Shown: positions 17,388 to 26,525 of the stretch, piece by piece
Numbering within the stretch: position 1 is the first letter of the stretch
How the letters are laid out: each line of letters begins with the position of its first letter
Assembly: GCA_964617355.1 (NCBI GenBank)
Contig: CAZTXP010000144.1
Location: 1-64,000 of the forward strand
Length of the DNA: 64,000 bases
From: CAZTDU01 sp964617355
GTDB taxonomy: Bacteria; Pseudomonadota; Gammaproteobacteria; Burkholderiales; SG8-39
Reading direction: 5' to 3'
The notes under the pieces: model-generated
What the model saw: only the letters and a program-made list of their open reading frames with translations
Told to the model about the DNA's origin: nothing
The model's database searches: none
Program-made: the position numbers and the translations under genes

Positions 17388-17771
17388 ATGACCTCGAAAG
17401 CCACCCTCAAGCCCTTCGTGCAGCCGATGGCCGCAGTGCCGTGGCAGCAGTTCCCCGGCCACTTCGGCGGCGCGCTCTCCAAGATGCTCGCCGGCCCCGA
17501 GAACACCGGCGGCTCGAAGCGGATGGACTTCCGCATCTCGCGCTACGCGCCGATGGCCTACGTGGAAGAGCACGTGCACAAGGTGCAGGAGCAGGTCTAC
17601 TACGTGCTCGAGGGCGAGGGCGTGCTGACCGTGGACGGCAAGCCGCACCTGATGCGCGCGCACGACTACGTCTACCTGCCGCCCGGTGCGCGGCACGGCT
17701 TCTCGAACACCGGCACCGGCGGCCTTGTCTTCCTCGTGGTGACGACGCCGGCGACGGACGACGCGATCTGA
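17388..17771 (+). CDS. Small single-domain cupin protein
   Basis: This 127-residue protein is one cupin barrel. Motif 1 reads EEHVHKVQEQVYYVLEGEG (two His and a Glu as metal ligands, around residues 60-75) and motif 2 reads YVYLPPGARHGFSNTG with a further His. It is a likely small dioxygenase, isomerase or ligand sensor in the cytoplasm; no signal peptide is seen. It is the first gene of the run controlled by the divergent LysR gene and precedes the ABC-importer genes by 40 bp. Substrate unknown. Confidence 0.85.
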   Translation: MTSKATLKPFVQPMAAVPWQQFPGHFGGALSKMLAGPENTGGSKRMDFRISRYAPMAYVEEHVHKVQEQVYYVLEGEGVLTVDGKPHLMRAHDYVYLPPGARHGFSNTGTGGLVFLVVTTPATDDAI

Positions 17772-17811
17772 TCGACCCACCGCAACGACCCTCTTGGAGG
17801 AGGAACACCCC

Positions 17812-19047
17812 ATGACCACCCGCCGCAAGATCCTTCAGGCCGGCGCCGCCGGCGCCGGCGCGCTCGCGCTCGGCTTCCCGTTCATCGGCCGCGCGCAGGC
17901 CGACGCGATCAAGATCGGCCACCTCACCCCGCTCACCGGCTTCCTCGGCGCGCTCGGCGAGTACGCGCAGCTCGGCCTCCGGATGGCGCAGGAGGAAATC
18001 AACGCGGCCGGCGGCGTGCTCGGCCGCAAGCTCGACGTGATGTCCGAGGACTCGGTCAACCCGGCCACCGCCTCCACCAAGGCGCAGCGCATGCTCGAGC
18101 GCGACGGCGTCGCGCTGCTGATGGGCGAGATCAACTCCGCGTCCGCGCAGACCATCATGCAGGTCGCGGCACGCAACAAGAAGCTCTTCCTGCAGATCGG
18201 CGCGCGCTCCGACGTGCTGCGCGGCAAGAACTGCAACCGCTACACCTTCCACGTCGACATCCCGGTGACGGTGATGGTGAACGCCGCGGGCCAGGCGCTG
18301 ATGCGCGAGGGCCTGATCAAGGGCAAGCGCGTGTTCGCGCTGACCTCGGACTACGTCTTCGGCCACGACCTCGCCAAGGCCGCGAAGGCCTTCGTCACCG
18401 GCAACGGCGGTACCGTCATCGCCGACGAACTCACCGCGACCGACACCACCGACTTCAGCCCGTTCCTCTTGAAGATCCGGCAGGCGAAGCCGGACCTCGT
18501 CGCCACCAACCTCGGCGGCAACCAGGTCACCAACTTCGTCAAGCAGTACGCCGAGTACGGCCTCAGCTTCCCGGTCGCGGGCTTCAACCTGAACACGGCG
18601 GATGCGTGGGCCGCGGGCGAAGGCAACCTCGCCGGCTACTGGCCGACCGTGTGGCACCACGAGATCGACACCCCGGGAACGAAGAAATTCGTCGCCGACT
18701 TCCAGAAGAAGTACAACAAGCGCCCCGAGAACCACGCGTGGATCGAGTACGTGTCGCTGAAGATCCTCGCGCAGGCGATCACCGCCACCAAGGGCACCGA
18801 TACCGACAAGCTGATCGCCTACCTCGAGTCGCAGGCCGAGTTCGACCTGCTGAAGGCGAGGAAGGGCTACTTCCGCTCGTGGGACCACCAGCTGATCCAG
18901 GAGGCCTACCCGTTCACGGTGAAGCCGAAGGGGCAGGCGAAGGACAAGCAGGACTTCCTCGCCTTCGGCGCGGCGGTGCCGGCGGCCAACCAGCCGCTCG
19001 AGATCATCAACCCGTCGAAGGACAAGAACGAGTGCTCGTTCGCCTGA
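17812..19047 (+). CDS. ABC transporter substrate-binding protein, branched-chain/HAAT family, Tat-exported
   Basis: This 411-residue type I periplasmic binding protein (Leu/Ile/Val-binding superfamily) has a twin-arginine leader (TTRRKILQAGAAGAGALALG) followed by IKIGHLTPLTGFLGALGEYAQLGLRMA and INAAGGVLGRKLDVMSEDS. The start at 17812 is preceded by GGAGGAGG. An in-frame ATG 18 bp earlier would sit inside that ribosome site and is rejected. It delivers ligand to LivH and the LivM-G-F fusion encoded next. In HAAT systems with linked catabolic genes, the ligand is often an aromatic or aliphatic acid or amide rather than leucine. Confidence 0.92.
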   Translation: MTTRRKILQAGAAGAGALALGFPFIGRAQADAIKIGHLTPLTGFLGALGEYAQLGLRMAQEEINAAGGVLGRKLDVMSEDSVNPATASTKAQRMLERDGVALLMGEINSASAQTIMQVAARNKKLFLQIGARSDVLRGKNCNRYTFHVDIPVTVMVNAAGQALMREGLIKGKRVFALTSDYVFGHDLAKAAKAFVTGNGGTVIADELTATDTTDFSPFLLKIRQAKPDLVATNLGGNQVTNFVKQYAEYGLSFPVAGFNLNTADAWAAGEGNLAGYWPTVWHHEIDTPGTKKFVADFQKKYNKRPENHAWIEYVSLKILAQAITATKGTDTDKLIAYLESQAEFDLLKARKGYFRSWDHQLIQEAYPFTVKPKGQAKDKQDFLAFGAAVPAANQPLEIINPSKDKNECSFA

Positions 19048-19064
19048 GCACCTGACGGGAACCC

Positions 19065-19088
19065 GGGGCGGCGCCGTGCCGCCGCCCC
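19065..19088 (+). other. Strong GC stem-loop between binding-protein and permease genes
   Basis: GGGGCGGCG (19065-19073) and CGCCGCCCC (19080-19088) form a perfect 9-bp stem with a 6-nt loop in the 62-bp gap between the binding-protein and livH genes. No T-run follows, so it is more likely an mRNA-stabilising or partial-termination structure that keeps binding-protein levels above those of the membrane subunits than a true terminator. Confidence 0.6.
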
Positions 19089-19109
19089 GCTCCCCTCGCA
19101 GCAGCGTCG

Positions 19110-19985
19110 ATGCAAGTCCTCTTCCTCCTCGAGCAGGTGGTCAACGGCCTCGTGCTCGGGGGTTACTACCTCCTGATCGCGCTCGGCCTGTCGCTGATCT
19201 TCAGCGTCGGCGGCGTGGTCAACCTCGCGCACGGCGCGTTCTACGCGCTCGGCGCTTATCTCTCGGTCACGCTGGCGAGGCACCTTGGCTTCGGCTGGGC
19301 GGCGGCGGCCTCGCCGATCGCGGTGGGCTTCCTCGGCATCCTCTTCGAGCGCTTCATCCTCAGGCGCTTCTATACCGCGGACCCGATCCTGTCGCTGCTC
19401 GTCACCTTCGGCCTCGCGATGGTCGCCGAGCAGGCGATCCGCATGATCTGGGGCGCGGCGCCGATCCCCGCGTCGATGCCGCCGGGGTTCAAGGGCAGCG
19501 TGATGGTGGGGGATTTCCTGTTCTCGAAGTACCGCCTCTTCCTGCTCGCGGTGGTGGCGCTGGTGCTCGCAGGCATATGGCTGCTGCTGCATCGCACGTC
19601 CTTCGGCCGCGTGGTGCGAGCCGGCATCCAGAAACCCGACATGGTGGCCGCGCTCGGCATCCGGCTCTCGCCGTACATGGCGACCGTGGTCGCGCTGGGC
19701 GTGGGAATGGCCGCGCTCGGCGGCGCGCTGTTCGCGCCGATCGCGATCGTGCACCCGGCGATGGGCGCCGAGATCATCACCGTGGCCTTCGTCGTCGTGG
19801 TGATCGGCGGCCTCGGCAGCTTCTGGGGCGTGGTACTCGCCGCGCTGCTGGTGGGCGTGGTGCGCGGCATCACGATCCACTTCGTGCCCGCCGCCGGCGA
19901 GGCGTCGATGTACATCCTGATGTTCCTGGTGCTGCTGTTCCGCCCGCGCGGGCTGCTCGGCGAGCGCATCGAGAAGTTCGAATGA
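19110..19985 (+). CDS. livH: Branched-chain amino acid-type ABC transporter permease LivH
   Basis: This 291-residue polytopic inner-membrane protein has about eight hydrophobic segments. It starts LLEQVVNGLVLGGYYLLIALGL, then SVGGVVNLAHGAFYALGAYL, the LivH signature, and near the end AFVVVVIGGLGSFWGVVLAALLVG. It pairs with the LivM half of the next gene to form the membrane channel. It is followed after 16 bp by the fused LivM-LivG-LivF gene on the same strand. Confidence 0.92.
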   Translation: MQVLFLLEQVVNGLVLGGYYLLIALGLSLIFSVGGVVNLAHGAFYALGAYLSVTLARHLGFGWAAAASPIAVGFLGILFERFILRRFYTADPILSLLVTFGLAMVAEQAIRMIWGAAPIPASMPPGFKGSVMVGDFLFSKYRLFLLAVVALVLAGIWLLLHRTSFGRVVRAGIQKPDMVAALGIRLSPYMATVVALGVGMAALGGALFAPIAIVHPAMGAEIITVAFVVVVIGGLGSFWGVVLAALLVGVVRGITIHFVPAAGEASMYILMFLVLLFRPRGLLGERIEKFE

Positions 19986-20001
19986 ACGCGCGCAACACGC
20001 C

Positions 20002-22524
20002 ATGACCAACGCGCGAAGCACGTTGTGGACCGGCGCCGCAGCGCTGGTGCTGCTGCCGATCGTGCTGCCACTCACGGGGCTCACGGTGAACAACGCCACC
20101 GTCGTGGTGTGCCTCGCGATGGCGGCGATCGGCCTGAACCTGCTGGTCGGCTTCACCGGCCTGCACTCCTTCGGCCACGCCGTCTGGTTCGGCATCGGCG
20201 CGTACTCGGCCGGGCTCGCGCAGAAGCACTGGTTCGCGAACCAGCTGCTGATGCCGCTCGTGGTCGGTGTCGCCTTCGTCGCGGTGCTCGCGACCGTGGT
20301 GGGCCTGCTGATCCTGCGTAGGCGTGGCGTGTACTTCTCGCTCCTCACGCTCGCGCTCTCGGCCCTCACCTACACCGTGGCCTTCCGCTGGACGGAAGTC
20401 ACCGGCGGCGAGGACGGCTTGGGCGGCCTGAAGCGCGGCAGCCTCGGCCCGATCAACTTCGACAACTCGGTCGCCTACTACGTGCTGGTGGCGCTGCTCG
20501 CGTTCGCGGTGCTGTACGCCATCGTGCGCGTGGTGCGCTCGCCGTTCGGCCACGTGCTGGTGGCGATCCGCGAGAACCAGCTGCGCGCCACCTTCCAGGG
20601 TTACCCGGTGGACCGGTATCGCCTCGGCGCCTTCGTCATCTCGGCCACCGTCACCGCGCTCGCCGGCGCGCTGATGGGCTTCCAGCTCTATCTCGTGTCG
20701 GCGGAGGCCGTGTCGGTGAACTTCTCGGGCGAATTGCTCGCGATGGTGGTGATCGGTGGCATGGGGAGCCTGCTCGGCCCGGCGCTCGGCGTGGTGTTCT
20801 ACATGGTGTTCCGCGAACTGGCGTCGATGTGGACCTCGAACTGGCTCTTGTGGTTCGGCCTCGTCTTCGTCGGCTTCGTGATCTTCTCGCCCTCCGGGCT
20901 GGTCGGCGTCTGGGAGCAGTTGCGCCGCCACTGGAAGCCCGCGCCCGCCACCGACGCGGCGATGTCCGGTCGCAGGATCTACACCGGCCTGCCGCTACCC
21001 GCCTTCCTGTCGCCGCCGGCGCTCACCGGCACGGTGCTGCAGGTCGAGGCCGTGTCCAAGCACTTCGGCGGCATCCGCGCCGTGTCCGAAGGCCGGCTGG
21101 ACGTGGCCGCGGGCGAGATCCATGCACTGATCGGCCCGAACGGCGCCGGCAAGACCACGCTCTTCAACCTCGTCTCGGGCATGTTCCCGCCCGACCACGG
21201 CGCGGTGAAGCTGCAGGGCGAAGCGGTGCACGGCCTGACCTCGGACCAGATCTGCCAGCGCGGCGTCGCGCGCTCGTTCCAGATCACCAACCTCTTCAAG
21301 GGACTGTCGATCTACGAGAACCTGCGGCTGTCGCTGCAGGCGAGGCACGCGGTGCGCTTCAATGCGTGGAAGGACGTGGACGACTGCCCCGACATCCACG
21401 CCGAGACCCGGGAACTGGTGAAGTTCCTCGGGCTGGAAGGCATCGAGCACACGCTCGGGGGGGATCTCTCGTACGGCGGCCAGCGACTCGTCGACCTCGG
21501 CATCGCGCTGGGCTCGAAGCCGCGCGTGCTGCTGCTCGACGAGCCGCTCGCGGGCCTCGCCGCGGCCGAGCGCGAGCGCGTGTCGAACCTCGTGAAGGCG
21601 ATCTCGGCGTCGATCCCGGTGCTGATCGTCGAGCACGACATCGATCGCGTGCTGGGCTTCTCGCAACGCGTGACGGTGATGAACCAGGGCGAAGTGCTGA
21701 TGGCCGGCACGCCCGACGAGGTGCGCAACGACCGCCGCGTGCAGGAGATCTACACCGGCTCGGGCACGCCACCGGTCACCGGGCGCGCCGACGCCGCCGC
21801 CTCGGAGCGCCCGCAGGTGCTGGCCTTCGAGAAGGTGAACGCCTTCTATGGCAAGAGCCACATCCTGAACGACGCGTCGCTGGACGTGCGGCAGGGCGAG
21901 ATCGTCGCGCTGCTCGGCAGGAACGGCGCCGGCAAGTCCACGCTGCTGAAGACCCTCGCCGGCCTCGTGCCCGCCGCGTCGGGCCGCATCGCGCTCGACG
22001 GGCAGGACATCTCGCGCCTGCCCGCGCCCGACATCGCGCGCCTCGGCATCGGCTACGTGCCGCAGGGCCGAGGCCTCTTCGCCGGCATGACGGTGCGCGA
22101 GAACCTCGCGCTGGGGCGCCTCGCCCGCAAGACCGACGGCACGAACGGCACGGTGTGGAGCGAAGAGAAGATCTTCGAGTTCTTCCCGCGCCTGCGCGAG
22201 CGCATCGACGTGCACGCCGACTACCTCTCGGGCGGCGAGCAGCAGATGGTCGCCGTCGCGCGCGCGCTCTCGGGCAACGTCAAGCTGCTGCTGCTAGACG
22301 AACCCTTCGAAGGCCTCGCCCCCGCCGTGGTGCAGGAACTCTTCACCGTGTTCGACAAGCTGCGCGCGCACGCCTCGATCGTCATCGTCGAGCACAACCT
22401 CGACCTCGTGCTCGCGCTCGCCGACCGCGTGTTCGCGCTGGAGCGCGGCGCCGTGTTCCACGAAGGGCCGGCGAAGCCGCTGCTCGACGACCTCGACTAC
22501 CGCAAGAAGATCCTCTGGCTCTGA
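20002..22524 (+). CDS. Fused LivM permease - LivG ATPase - LivF ATPase
   Basis: This single 840-residue open frame carries three normally separate ABC subunits. Residues ~1-320 are a LivM permease (AIGLNLLVGFTGLHSFGHAVWFGIGAYSAG split over hydrophobic helices, then VVIGGMGSLLGPALG). After a ~25-residue linker, residues ~346-586 are LivG: Walker A GPNGAGKTT near 380, signature LSYGGQ, Walker B VLLLDEPLAGLAAAE, H-loop IVEHDID. After a second linker (TGSGTPPVTGRADAAASERP), residues ~606-840 are LivF: Walker A GRNGAGKST near 640, signature LSGGEQQM, Walker B LLLLDEPFEGLAP, H-loop IVEHNLD. All catalytic motifs look intact and no stop or frameshift separates the parts. It should assemble with LivH and the Tat-exported binding protein. 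Confidence 0.92.
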   Translation: MTNARSTLWTGAAALVLLPIVLPLTGLTVNNATVVVCLAMAAIGLNLLVGFTGLHSFGHAVWFGIGAYSAGLAQKHWFANQLLMPLVVGVAFVAVLATVVGLLILRRRGVYFSLLTLALSALTYTVAFRWTEVTGGEDGLGGLKRGSLGPINFDNSVAYYVLVALLAFAVLYAIVRVVRSPFGHVLVAIRENQLRATFQGYPVDRYRLGAFVISATVTALAGALMGFQLYLVSAEAVSVNFSGELLAMVVIGGMGSLLGPALGVVFYMVFRELASMWTSNWLLWFGLVFVGFVIFSPSGLVGVWEQLRRHWKPAPATDAAMSGRRIYTGLPLPAFLSPPALTGTVLQVEAVSKHFGGIRAVSEGRLDVAAGEIHALIGPNGAGKTTLFNLVSGMFPPDHGAVKLQGEAVHGLTSDQICQRGVARSFQITNLFKGLSIYENLRLSLQARHAVRFNAWKDVDDCPDIHAETRELVKFLGLEGIEHTLGGDLSYGGQRLVDLGIALGSKPRVLLLDEPLAGLAAAERERVSNLVKAISASIPVLIVEHDIDRVLGFSQRVTVMNQGEVLMAGTPDEVRNDRRVQEIYTGSGTPPVTGRADAAASERPQVLAFEKVNAFYGKSHILNDASLDVRQGEIVALLGRNGAGKSTLLKTLAGLVPAASGRIALDGQDISRLPAPDIARLGIGYVPQGRGLFAGMTVRENLALGRLARKTDGTNGTVWSEEKIFEFFPRLRERIDVHADYLSGGEQQMVAVARALSGNVKLLLLDEPFEGLAPAVVQELFTVFDKLRAHASIVIVEHNLDLVLALADRVFALERGAVFHEGPAKPLLDDLDYRKKILWL

Positions 22525-22535
22525 AGGAGACCGCC

Positions 22536-23978
22536 GTGAACGATCGCATCCCAGATACCCTCGCCGCGTGCCGCCTGCTGGTGGACGGCGAATGGATGGA
22601 CGGCCGCGGCACGCCGTTCCCCGTGATGGACAAGTACCGCCTCGCGCCCGCGATGCAGGCCGGCTCGGCGGACCGCGCGCAGCTCGCCGCGGCGATCGAC
22701 GCGGCGCAGGCCGCCTTCAAGCGCGGCGCACCCAATCCCTACGAGCGCGGCATGATCCTCGAGCGCGCGGCAGCGCTGGTCGAGGCGCGCGCGAAGGACT
22801 TCATCCGCACCATGCAGGTCGAGGCCGGATTCACCGAGTCCGACGGCGCGGGCGAGCACCGCCGCGCGGTACAGACGCTGCGCCTCTCGGGCGAGGAAGC
22901 CCGCCGCCTCGCCGGCGACGTGATCCCGCTCGCCGGCGCGCCGCAGCAGGGCAACCGCATGGGCTTCACGCTGCGCGTGCCGCTGGGCGTGATCGCGGCG
23001 ATCACGCCGTTCAACGCGCCGATCAATACCGTGTCGCACAAGATCGCACCCGCCTTCGCCGCCGGCAACGCCACGGTGCTGAAGCCCTCGACGCACACGC
23101 CGCTGTCCGCGTGCCTGCTCGCGCAATGCCTGCTCGAGGCCGGAATGCCAAAGGGCTTCCTGAACATCGTGCACGGCGGCGCGGAAGTCGCCGACTGGCT
23201 GCTCGAGGACCCGCGCGTGCGCTTCTTCGCGTTCACCGGCAGCACCGAGGTCGGCCGCAGCATCCAGCAGCGCGCCGGCCTGCGCCGCACGCAGATGGAG
23301 CTCGGCTCGATCGCCTTCACCATCGTCAGCGACGACGCCAACGTCGAGATGGCGATCCCGAAGATCATCAACGCGGGCTTCCGCAAGGCCGGGCAGGTCT
23401 GCACCTCGGTGCAGATGCTGCTGGTGCACCGCTCGCGCTTCGCCGAGGTCGAGAAGCTGCTCACCGAGAAGGTGAAGGCCCTGCCCTTCGGCGACCCGAT
23501 GGACCCGAAGACGGTGGTCGGCCCGCTGATCAGCGAGCACGCGGCTACGCGCGTCGAGGCGTGGATCGAGGAAGCCGTGGCCAAGGGCGCGAAGCGCCTC
23601 GCCGGCGGCCCGCGCGCCGGCGCGGTGATCCCGCCCACGCTGCTGAAGGACGTGGACGACTCGATGAAGGTCGGCTGCCGCGAGGTGTTCGGCCCGCTGG
23701 TGAACCTCGTGCCCTTCGACACGCTGGACGAAGCCATCGCGCGCGTGAACGCCACGCCCTACGGCCTCGCCACCGGCCTCTTCACGAACCGGCTGGACGA
23801 CGCCTTCTCCGCGGCGAAGAAGCTCGAGGTCGGCGGCGTGCACGTCAACGAGACCTCGTCCTCCCGCGTCGACCTGATGCCCTACGGCGGCTCGAAGGAC
23901 AGCGGCTTCGGCCGCGAGGGCCCGCGCTACGCGATCCACGAGATGACCGAGGAACGCATCGTCACCTTCACCCTCTAG
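22536..23978 (+). CDS. NAD(P)-dependent aldehyde dehydrogenase
   Basis: This 480-residue ALDH-superfamily enzyme has the Asn block ITPFNAPINTVSHKIAPAFAAGNATVLKPS, nucleotide-loop FTGSTEVGRSIQ, general-base Glu about 255 in QMELGSIAFTIV (the usual ELGGK reads ELGSI), and nucleophile Cys about 289 in AGQVCTSVQMLLVH. The C-terminal block EVFGPLVNLVPFDTLDEAI is present. The start is a GTG at 22536 with AAGGAG six bases upstream; the next ATG would delete conserved sequence. It oxidises an aldehyde from the same pathway as the adjacent ThDP enzyme, in the cytoplasm. Substrate unknown. Confidence 0.9.
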   Translation: MNDRIPDTLAACRLLVDGEWMDGRGTPFPVMDKYRLAPAMQAGSADRAQLAAAIDAAQAAFKRGAPNPYERGMILERAAALVEARAKDFIRTMQVEAGFTESDGAGEHRRAVQTLRLSGEEARRLAGDVIPLAGAPQQGNRMGFTLRVPLGVIAAITPFNAPINTVSHKIAPAFAAGNATVLKPSTHTPLSACLLAQCLLEAGMPKGFLNIVHGGAEVADWLLEDPRVRFFAFTGSTEVGRSIQQRAGLRRTQMELGSIAFTIVSDDANVEMAIPKIINAGFRKAGQVCTSVQMLLVHRSRFAEVEKLLTEKVKALPFGDPMDPKTVVGPLISEHAATRVEAWIEEAVAKGAKRLAGGPRAGAVIPPTLLKDVDDSMKVGCREVFGPLVNLVPFDTLDEAIARVNATPYGLATGLFTNRLDDAFSAAKKLEVGGVHVNETSSSRVDLMPYGGSKDSGFGREGPRYAIHEMTEERIVTFTL

Positions 23979-23989
23979 AGCGAATCACC

Positions 23990-25795
23990 ATGGCCAAGAT
24001 GAAAGGCGGCGAGCTGATCGCCGAGTACCTGATCCGGCAGAAGGTGCCGTACCTGTTCGGCATCTGCGGGCACGGCAACGTCGGCATCCTCGACCCGCTG
24101 TGGGAGGTGCGCGACAAGATCAAGATGATCTCGCCTCGCCACGAGCAGTGCGCCGGCCACATGGCCGACGGCTACTTCCGCGTCAAGCACCAGCCGGTGG
24201 CGACGCTCACCTCGACCGGCCCGGGTTCCGCGAACCTGGTGATGTCGATGGCGACCGCGCTGTCGGACTCGTCGGCCTTCATGGCGATCACCGCCAACGT
24301 GCCGACCGGGCAGATGAACCGCGCGCCCTTCCAGGAGATCTACAAGCACAACCAGGCGGACTTCCCGCAGGTGGTGCGCCCGGTGGTGAAGCGCGCCTTC
24401 CAGCCGACGCGCGTCGACATGCTGCCGCTCGCGCTGCGCCAGGGCTTCGACACCATGGTCACCGGCCGCCCCGGCCCGGTGAACATCGACATCCCGTACA
24501 ACGTCTTCCAGGAAGAGGATGACGTCGAGGTGCCTGCGCCTTCGCACGTCATGGGCCAGCACCGGCCCGGCGCCTCCGAACACGACATCGGCAAGGTCGT
24601 GGCGATGATGGCGGACGCGATGCGCCCGGTGCTCTTCATCGGCCACGGCGCGACGCTGTCCGAGGCGGGACCCGAATTGACGAAGCTGCAGAAGGACTAC
24701 GGCATCCCGGTCATCACCTCGCCGAACGGCATGGGCTGCGTGCCGGCAGACGATCCGCTGACGCTCGGCTTCATCGGCCGCAATGGTGCCTATCCGGCGA
24801 ACCAGGCCGGCCGCCACGCGGACCTCGTGATCACCATCGGCACGAGGTTCGACGACCGCTCGTCGTCCTCGTGGCACACCGGCTATTCGTGGAACTTCCC
24901 GAAGACGAAGCTGGTGCATGTCGACCTCGACCCGCAGGAGCTCGGCCGCAACTACCCGCCGACGCTCGGCCTGATCGCGGACGCGAAGGTCTTCACCGCG
25001 CAGCTCCTCGCCGCGCTCGGCCTGCGCGAGCAGCGCGGCGCGCCGAAGCTGCACGCGCAGTACTCCGAGTGGAGGAACGAAGTCGCCGCGTGGGTCGGCG
25101 AGTGGGAGAAGTTCGTGCGCCCGAACTTCTCGCTGACCACGTCTCCGCTGCGTCCCGAGTACGTCGTGGATTCGCTGCAGAAGGTGCTGCCCGACGACGC
25201 CATCCTCACCTGCGACTCCGGCGTGCACCACAACTGGTTCATGCAGTTCTGGCGCCCGAAGCGCACGCAGTCGATGCTGAACAGCTGGGGCTACTCGTCC
25301 ATGGGCTTCGGCGTCTGCAGCGTGCTCGGCGCGCAGCTTGCCGCGCCGGAGCGGCCCTGCATCTCGGTCTGCGGCGACGGCGGCTTCACCATGACGCCCT
25401 ATGTCGTGGCCACGGCGGTGGAGTACGAGCTGCCCTGCATCTGGGTGGTGTGGAACAACTTCAGCTGGGCCGCGATCCGCGACATCCAGGTCGGCATGTT
25501 CGGCAACCGGCAGCTCGGCACTGCGTTCTACCCGGGCGGCCACTACGGCCAGACGGAGGGCAAGCGCTACAACCCGGATTTCGCCGCGTGGGCGCGCGCC
25601 TGCGGCGCCGACGGCGTGACGGTGACGAAGAGCGAGGACCTCGCCGGCGCGCTGCAACAGGCGATCCGCAACAAGCGCCCCTGCGTGCTCGACGTGCACG
25701 TGGACGCCGAGGTGCGCCCGCCTTCCACCGGCACGTGGCAACTCCCTCCAACCCCCTACAAGGAACCGGCGTTCGGCAAGCCGTGGGTGGCCTGA
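23990..25795 (+). CDS. Thiamine diphosphate-dependent enzyme (acetolactate synthase-like)
   Basis: This 601-residue three-domain ThDP enzyme has its catalytic Glu at about residue 52 (SPRHEQCAGHMADGY), central-domain blocks GHGATLSEAG and VHVDLDPQELGRNY, and the C-terminal ThDP/Mg motif starting CGDGGFTMTPYVV near residue 460 and closing with VVWNN. The overall pattern is acetolactate synthase/glyoxylate carboligase/Xsc-like. There is no ilvN partner, so biosynthetic acetolactate synthase is unlikely. It lies between an aldehyde dehydrogenase and an SDR downstream of a solute importer, so a catabolic C-C lyase or decarboxylase forming or using an aldehyde is the best inference. Confidence 0.88.
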   Translation: MAKMKGGELIAEYLIRQKVPYLFGICGHGNVGILDPLWEVRDKIKMISPRHEQCAGHMADGYFRVKHQPVATLTSTGPGSANLVMSMATALSDSSAFMAITANVPTGQMNRAPFQEIYKHNQADFPQVVRPVVKRAFQPTRVDMLPLALRQGFDTMVTGRPGPVNIDIPYNVFQEEDDVEVPAPSHVMGQHRPGASEHDIGKVVAMMADAMRPVLFIGHGATLSEAGPELTKLQKDYGIPVITSPNGMGCVPADDPLTLGFIGRNGAYPANQAGRHADLVITIGTRFDDRSSSSWHTGYSWNFPKTKLVHVDLDPQELGRNYPPTLGLIADAKVFTAQLLAALGLREQRGAPKLHAQYSEWRNEVAAWVGEWEKFVRPNFSLTTSPLRPEYVVDSLQKVLPDDAILTCDSGVHHNWFMQFWRPKRTQSMLNSWGYSSMGFGVCSVLGAQLAAPERPCISVCGDGGFTMTPYVVATAVEYELPCIWVVWNNFSWAAIRDIQVGMFGNRQLGTAFYPGGHYGQTEGKRYNPDFAAWARACGADGVTVTKSEDLAGALQQAIRNKRPCVLDVHVDAEVRPPSTGTWQLPPTPYKEPAFGKPWVA

Positions 25796-25796
25796 C

Positions 25797-26519
25797 ATGT
25801 CCAACAGAATCGCACTGGTCTTCGGCGGCACGCGCGGCATCGGCGCCGCCTCGGTCGACGCGCTCGCCAAGGGCGGCTACGACGTCGCCTACACCTACGT
25901 CTCCAGCAACCCGGCGCTGCCGGCCACCATCGGCGCGTCGCGCACCAAGGGCTATCGCGCCGACATCACGGACCTCGCGCAGGTGCAGCAGGCCTTCGCG
26001 GACGTGCAGCGCGACTTCGGAGCCGCGCCGCACTGCGTGCTCGCCAACGCCGGCATCAACGTGCCCGGCGCGCCGGTCGGCCAGTTCGACCCGGCGACCT
26101 TCAGGAAGCTGGTGGACGTGAACATCGTCGGCGCCTTCCACGTGCTGCGCGAAGCCGCGCAGAAGGTGCCGGACGGTGGCTGCATCATCGCCATCACCAC
26201 GTCGCTGGTGCGCGTCATGGCGCCGAACTTCGGCCCCTACATCGCCACCAAGGCGGCGGTGGAGTCGCTGGTGCGCTCGATGTCGCGCGAGCTCGCGCCG
26301 CGCAAGGTGCGCGTCAACGCGGTCGCGCCCGGCCCGGTGGACACCGACCTCTTCCGCGCCGGCAAGAACGAAGAGGCGATCGCGCGCTCGGCGGCGATGA
26401 GCCCGTTCAACCGCGTCGGCCTGCCCTCCGAGGTCGCCGACGTGGTCGCCTTCCTCGCGTCGGACAAGGCCTCCTGGGTGCACGGGCAGGTGGTGCAGCC
26501 CAACGGCGGCCTGGTCTAG
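25797..26519 (+). CDS. Short-chain dehydrogenase/reductase
   Basis: This 240-residue classical SDR has nucleotide-binding LVFGGTRGIGAAS (first Gly of TGxxxGxG kept, T replaced by G), LANAGINVPG, catalytic Ser in AITTSLVRVM, and YIATKAAVESLVRSM carrying Tyr148 and Lys152. The C-terminal GQVVQPNGGLV is normal. It starts one base after the ThDP gene stop and is the last intact gene of the LysR-controlled run. It likely oxidises or reduces an alcohol/ketone intermediate. Immediately downstream the sequence breaks into gene fragments. Confidence 0.9.
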   Translation: MSNRIALVFGGTRGIGAASVDALAKGGYDVAYTYVSSNPALPATIGASRTKGYRADITDLAQVQQAFADVQRDFGAAPHCVLANAGINVPGAPVGQFDPATFRKLVDVNIVGAFHVLREAAQKVPDGGCIIAITTSLVRVMAPNFGPYIATKAAVESLVRSMSRELAPRKVRVNAVAPGPVDTDLFRAGKNEEAIARSAAMSPFNRVGLPSEVADVVAFLASDKASWVHGQVVQPNGGLV

Positions 26520-26525
26520 GCCTGC

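Noticed and set aside
17794..17811. Upstream in-frame ATG for the Tat-exported binding protein
   Set aside because: It lies inside the ribosome-binding purine stretch and would bury the twin-arginine leader.
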